Source of the DNA: Lingula anatina
Taxonomy: Eukaryota > Brachiopoda > Lingulata > Lingulida > Lingulidae
Reading direction: 5' to 3'
Length of the DNA stretch: 64,000 bases
Assembly (NCBI RefSeq): GCF_001039355.2
Contig: NW_019775409.1
Coordinates: 365,190 to 429,189 of the forward strand
Part shown: positions 63,126 to 64,000 of the stretch, piece after piece
Numbering within the stretch: position 1 is the first letter of the stretch
Layout of the letters: every line of letters begins with the position of its first letter
Program-made: the position numbers and the translations under genes
The notes under the pieces: model-generated
Told to the model about the DNA's origin: nothing
What the model saw: only the letters and a program-made list of their open reading frames with translations
The model's database searches: none

Positions 63126-64000
63126 AGCTGTCAAATGTACAGACAAAAACCAGAAAATAAAAACGCAGGAAATAGGATACTGTCAATTCTGATGAACTAA
63201 TGTATTATGCTTACTGTAACTGCATAGCCAACATCAAATTCTTATTCTGCATATAACATTGGATTACTCTGAAGTATCAAATAAACGTACCGGTACGTTA
63301 ATTAATTTTCCACATTTCTTCCCGCCGGTACGCTCCATTTTCACCCAGTACGCTTATTAATTTTTCAGAAATCTTCCACCCGGTATGTTTATTAAATACC
63401 TATTGTACCGGTGGGAAATTACACAAGTACAAGTCACGTTTTTTATTTTCTTAAATTGAAGTATAATGAGAAGAAAATCGAGATCTCAACTCATTACCGA
63501 CTGTTCTACAAACAGCACTGGAAAGTAGGTCAAGTGGAAGTCGCTCTCTGAACACAACAGTATGTGCGTCACCTGATTTCAGTTCCTATAAATGGACGTG
63601 CTTTCCCTTCAACAGTGACAACTACTCATGTATATCGATCGAATGATGCAATGTCGCAAGGTGATAGGATCATATTTATAGCTAAAGAGGTCATTTCAAG
63701 TGCAGCAAAGAAGTTGTGTCTGTTTTCAAACTTCAATTATTTCATGCCGATTTATGATTTAAACGATGTTAAATCACATTTCTATGTAGGATAAACCCTT
63801 AGGAGTTCACAGGTATGCAAAACGAACCTTATATCTGAGAATAAATTTACTATGAATAACGTCTCCGTTTGGCTCTCGGAGGCGGCTTAGGTGCGATATA
63901 TCTGGGTCTTCAGCCCCTGACGATTATGAAATTTAACTCATGGCAAATATTTTTTTTTTTGAAAAGGTAAATTAGATATCCCGTTTTTAAGATAAATTAT

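Larger units (their letters stand above)
62161..64000. other. repeat-rich stretch without supported genes
   Basis: It holds two copies of a dispersed repeat (62205-62395 and 62930-63125), several AAGATGGCGGC-like motifs between them, and a block rich in CCGGTACG(C/T)T (63288-63416). A 76-codon open frame at 63564-63794 has no further support. Confidence 0.5.

Noticed and set aside
63564-63794. 76-codon open frame near the window end
   Set aside because: No homology, splice context or codon bias that I can see; kept as unannotated.
1-64000. CRISPR arrays, operons, ribosome binding sites
   Set aside because: The sequence is intron-bearing animal DNA; tandem repeats present are microsatellites without spacer structure.

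Overview
The window is animal nuclear DNA. Its genes are split by introns with GT...AG borders, it contains multi-finger C2H2 and extracellular lectin/EGF/VWA domains, and it is rich in microsatellites and small inverted-repeat transposons. The intron sizes, the many (ATT)n arrays and the expanded C-type lectin family fit a marine invertebrate, perhaps a lophotrochozoan such as a mollusc or brachiopod. That placement is a guess. Exon coordinates below were assembled by hand from splice consensus and phase continuity. Three single N bases (32442, 50422, 59282) mark places where the assembly may be joined or incomplete.

Layout. (1) 122-3602 (+): 3' part of a type I membrane protein with an EGF domain, one membrane helix and a very long cytoplasmic tail. 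(2) 5623-10530 (+): a complete seven-exon four-helix membrane protein. (3) 12093-17365 (-): a complete eight-exon, eight-finger C2H2 protein with an AT-hook and a polyglutamine tail. (4) 18334-20534 (-): a small 128-residue protein whose ATG ends its first exon. (5) 21957-56868 (+): a tandem cluster of type I transmembrane C-type lectin receptors. The order is A (two lectin domains), B, C (with its membrane and tail exons duplicated exactly), an orphan signal-peptide exon, and D. (6) 57594-59239 (-): the 3' part of a VWA plus C-type lectin gene. (7) 59432-62160: a decayed Ty3-like integrase fragment with its 3' LTR, abutting a decayed LINE reverse transcriptase in the opposite orientation. (8) 62160-64000: dispersed repeats and no gene I can support.

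The core of the window is the lectin receptor cluster. Each gene repeats one plan: signal-peptide exon, lectin domain, Thr-rich mucin-like stalk, short linker exon, membrane-helix exon, tyrosine-rich tail. Ectodomain exons are nearly all phase 1-1, and the membrane exon is always phase 1-2, which makes them exchangeable by exon shuffling. The tails carry NPxY-type motifs, and receptor C adds an ITAM-like pair of tyrosines and a YMTM motif. This suggests diversified surface receptors that bind glycans outside and recruit phosphotyrosine signalling inside. The EGF gene at the window start uses the same membrane-exon phases and also has an NPxY-type site, so it may be a distant relative.
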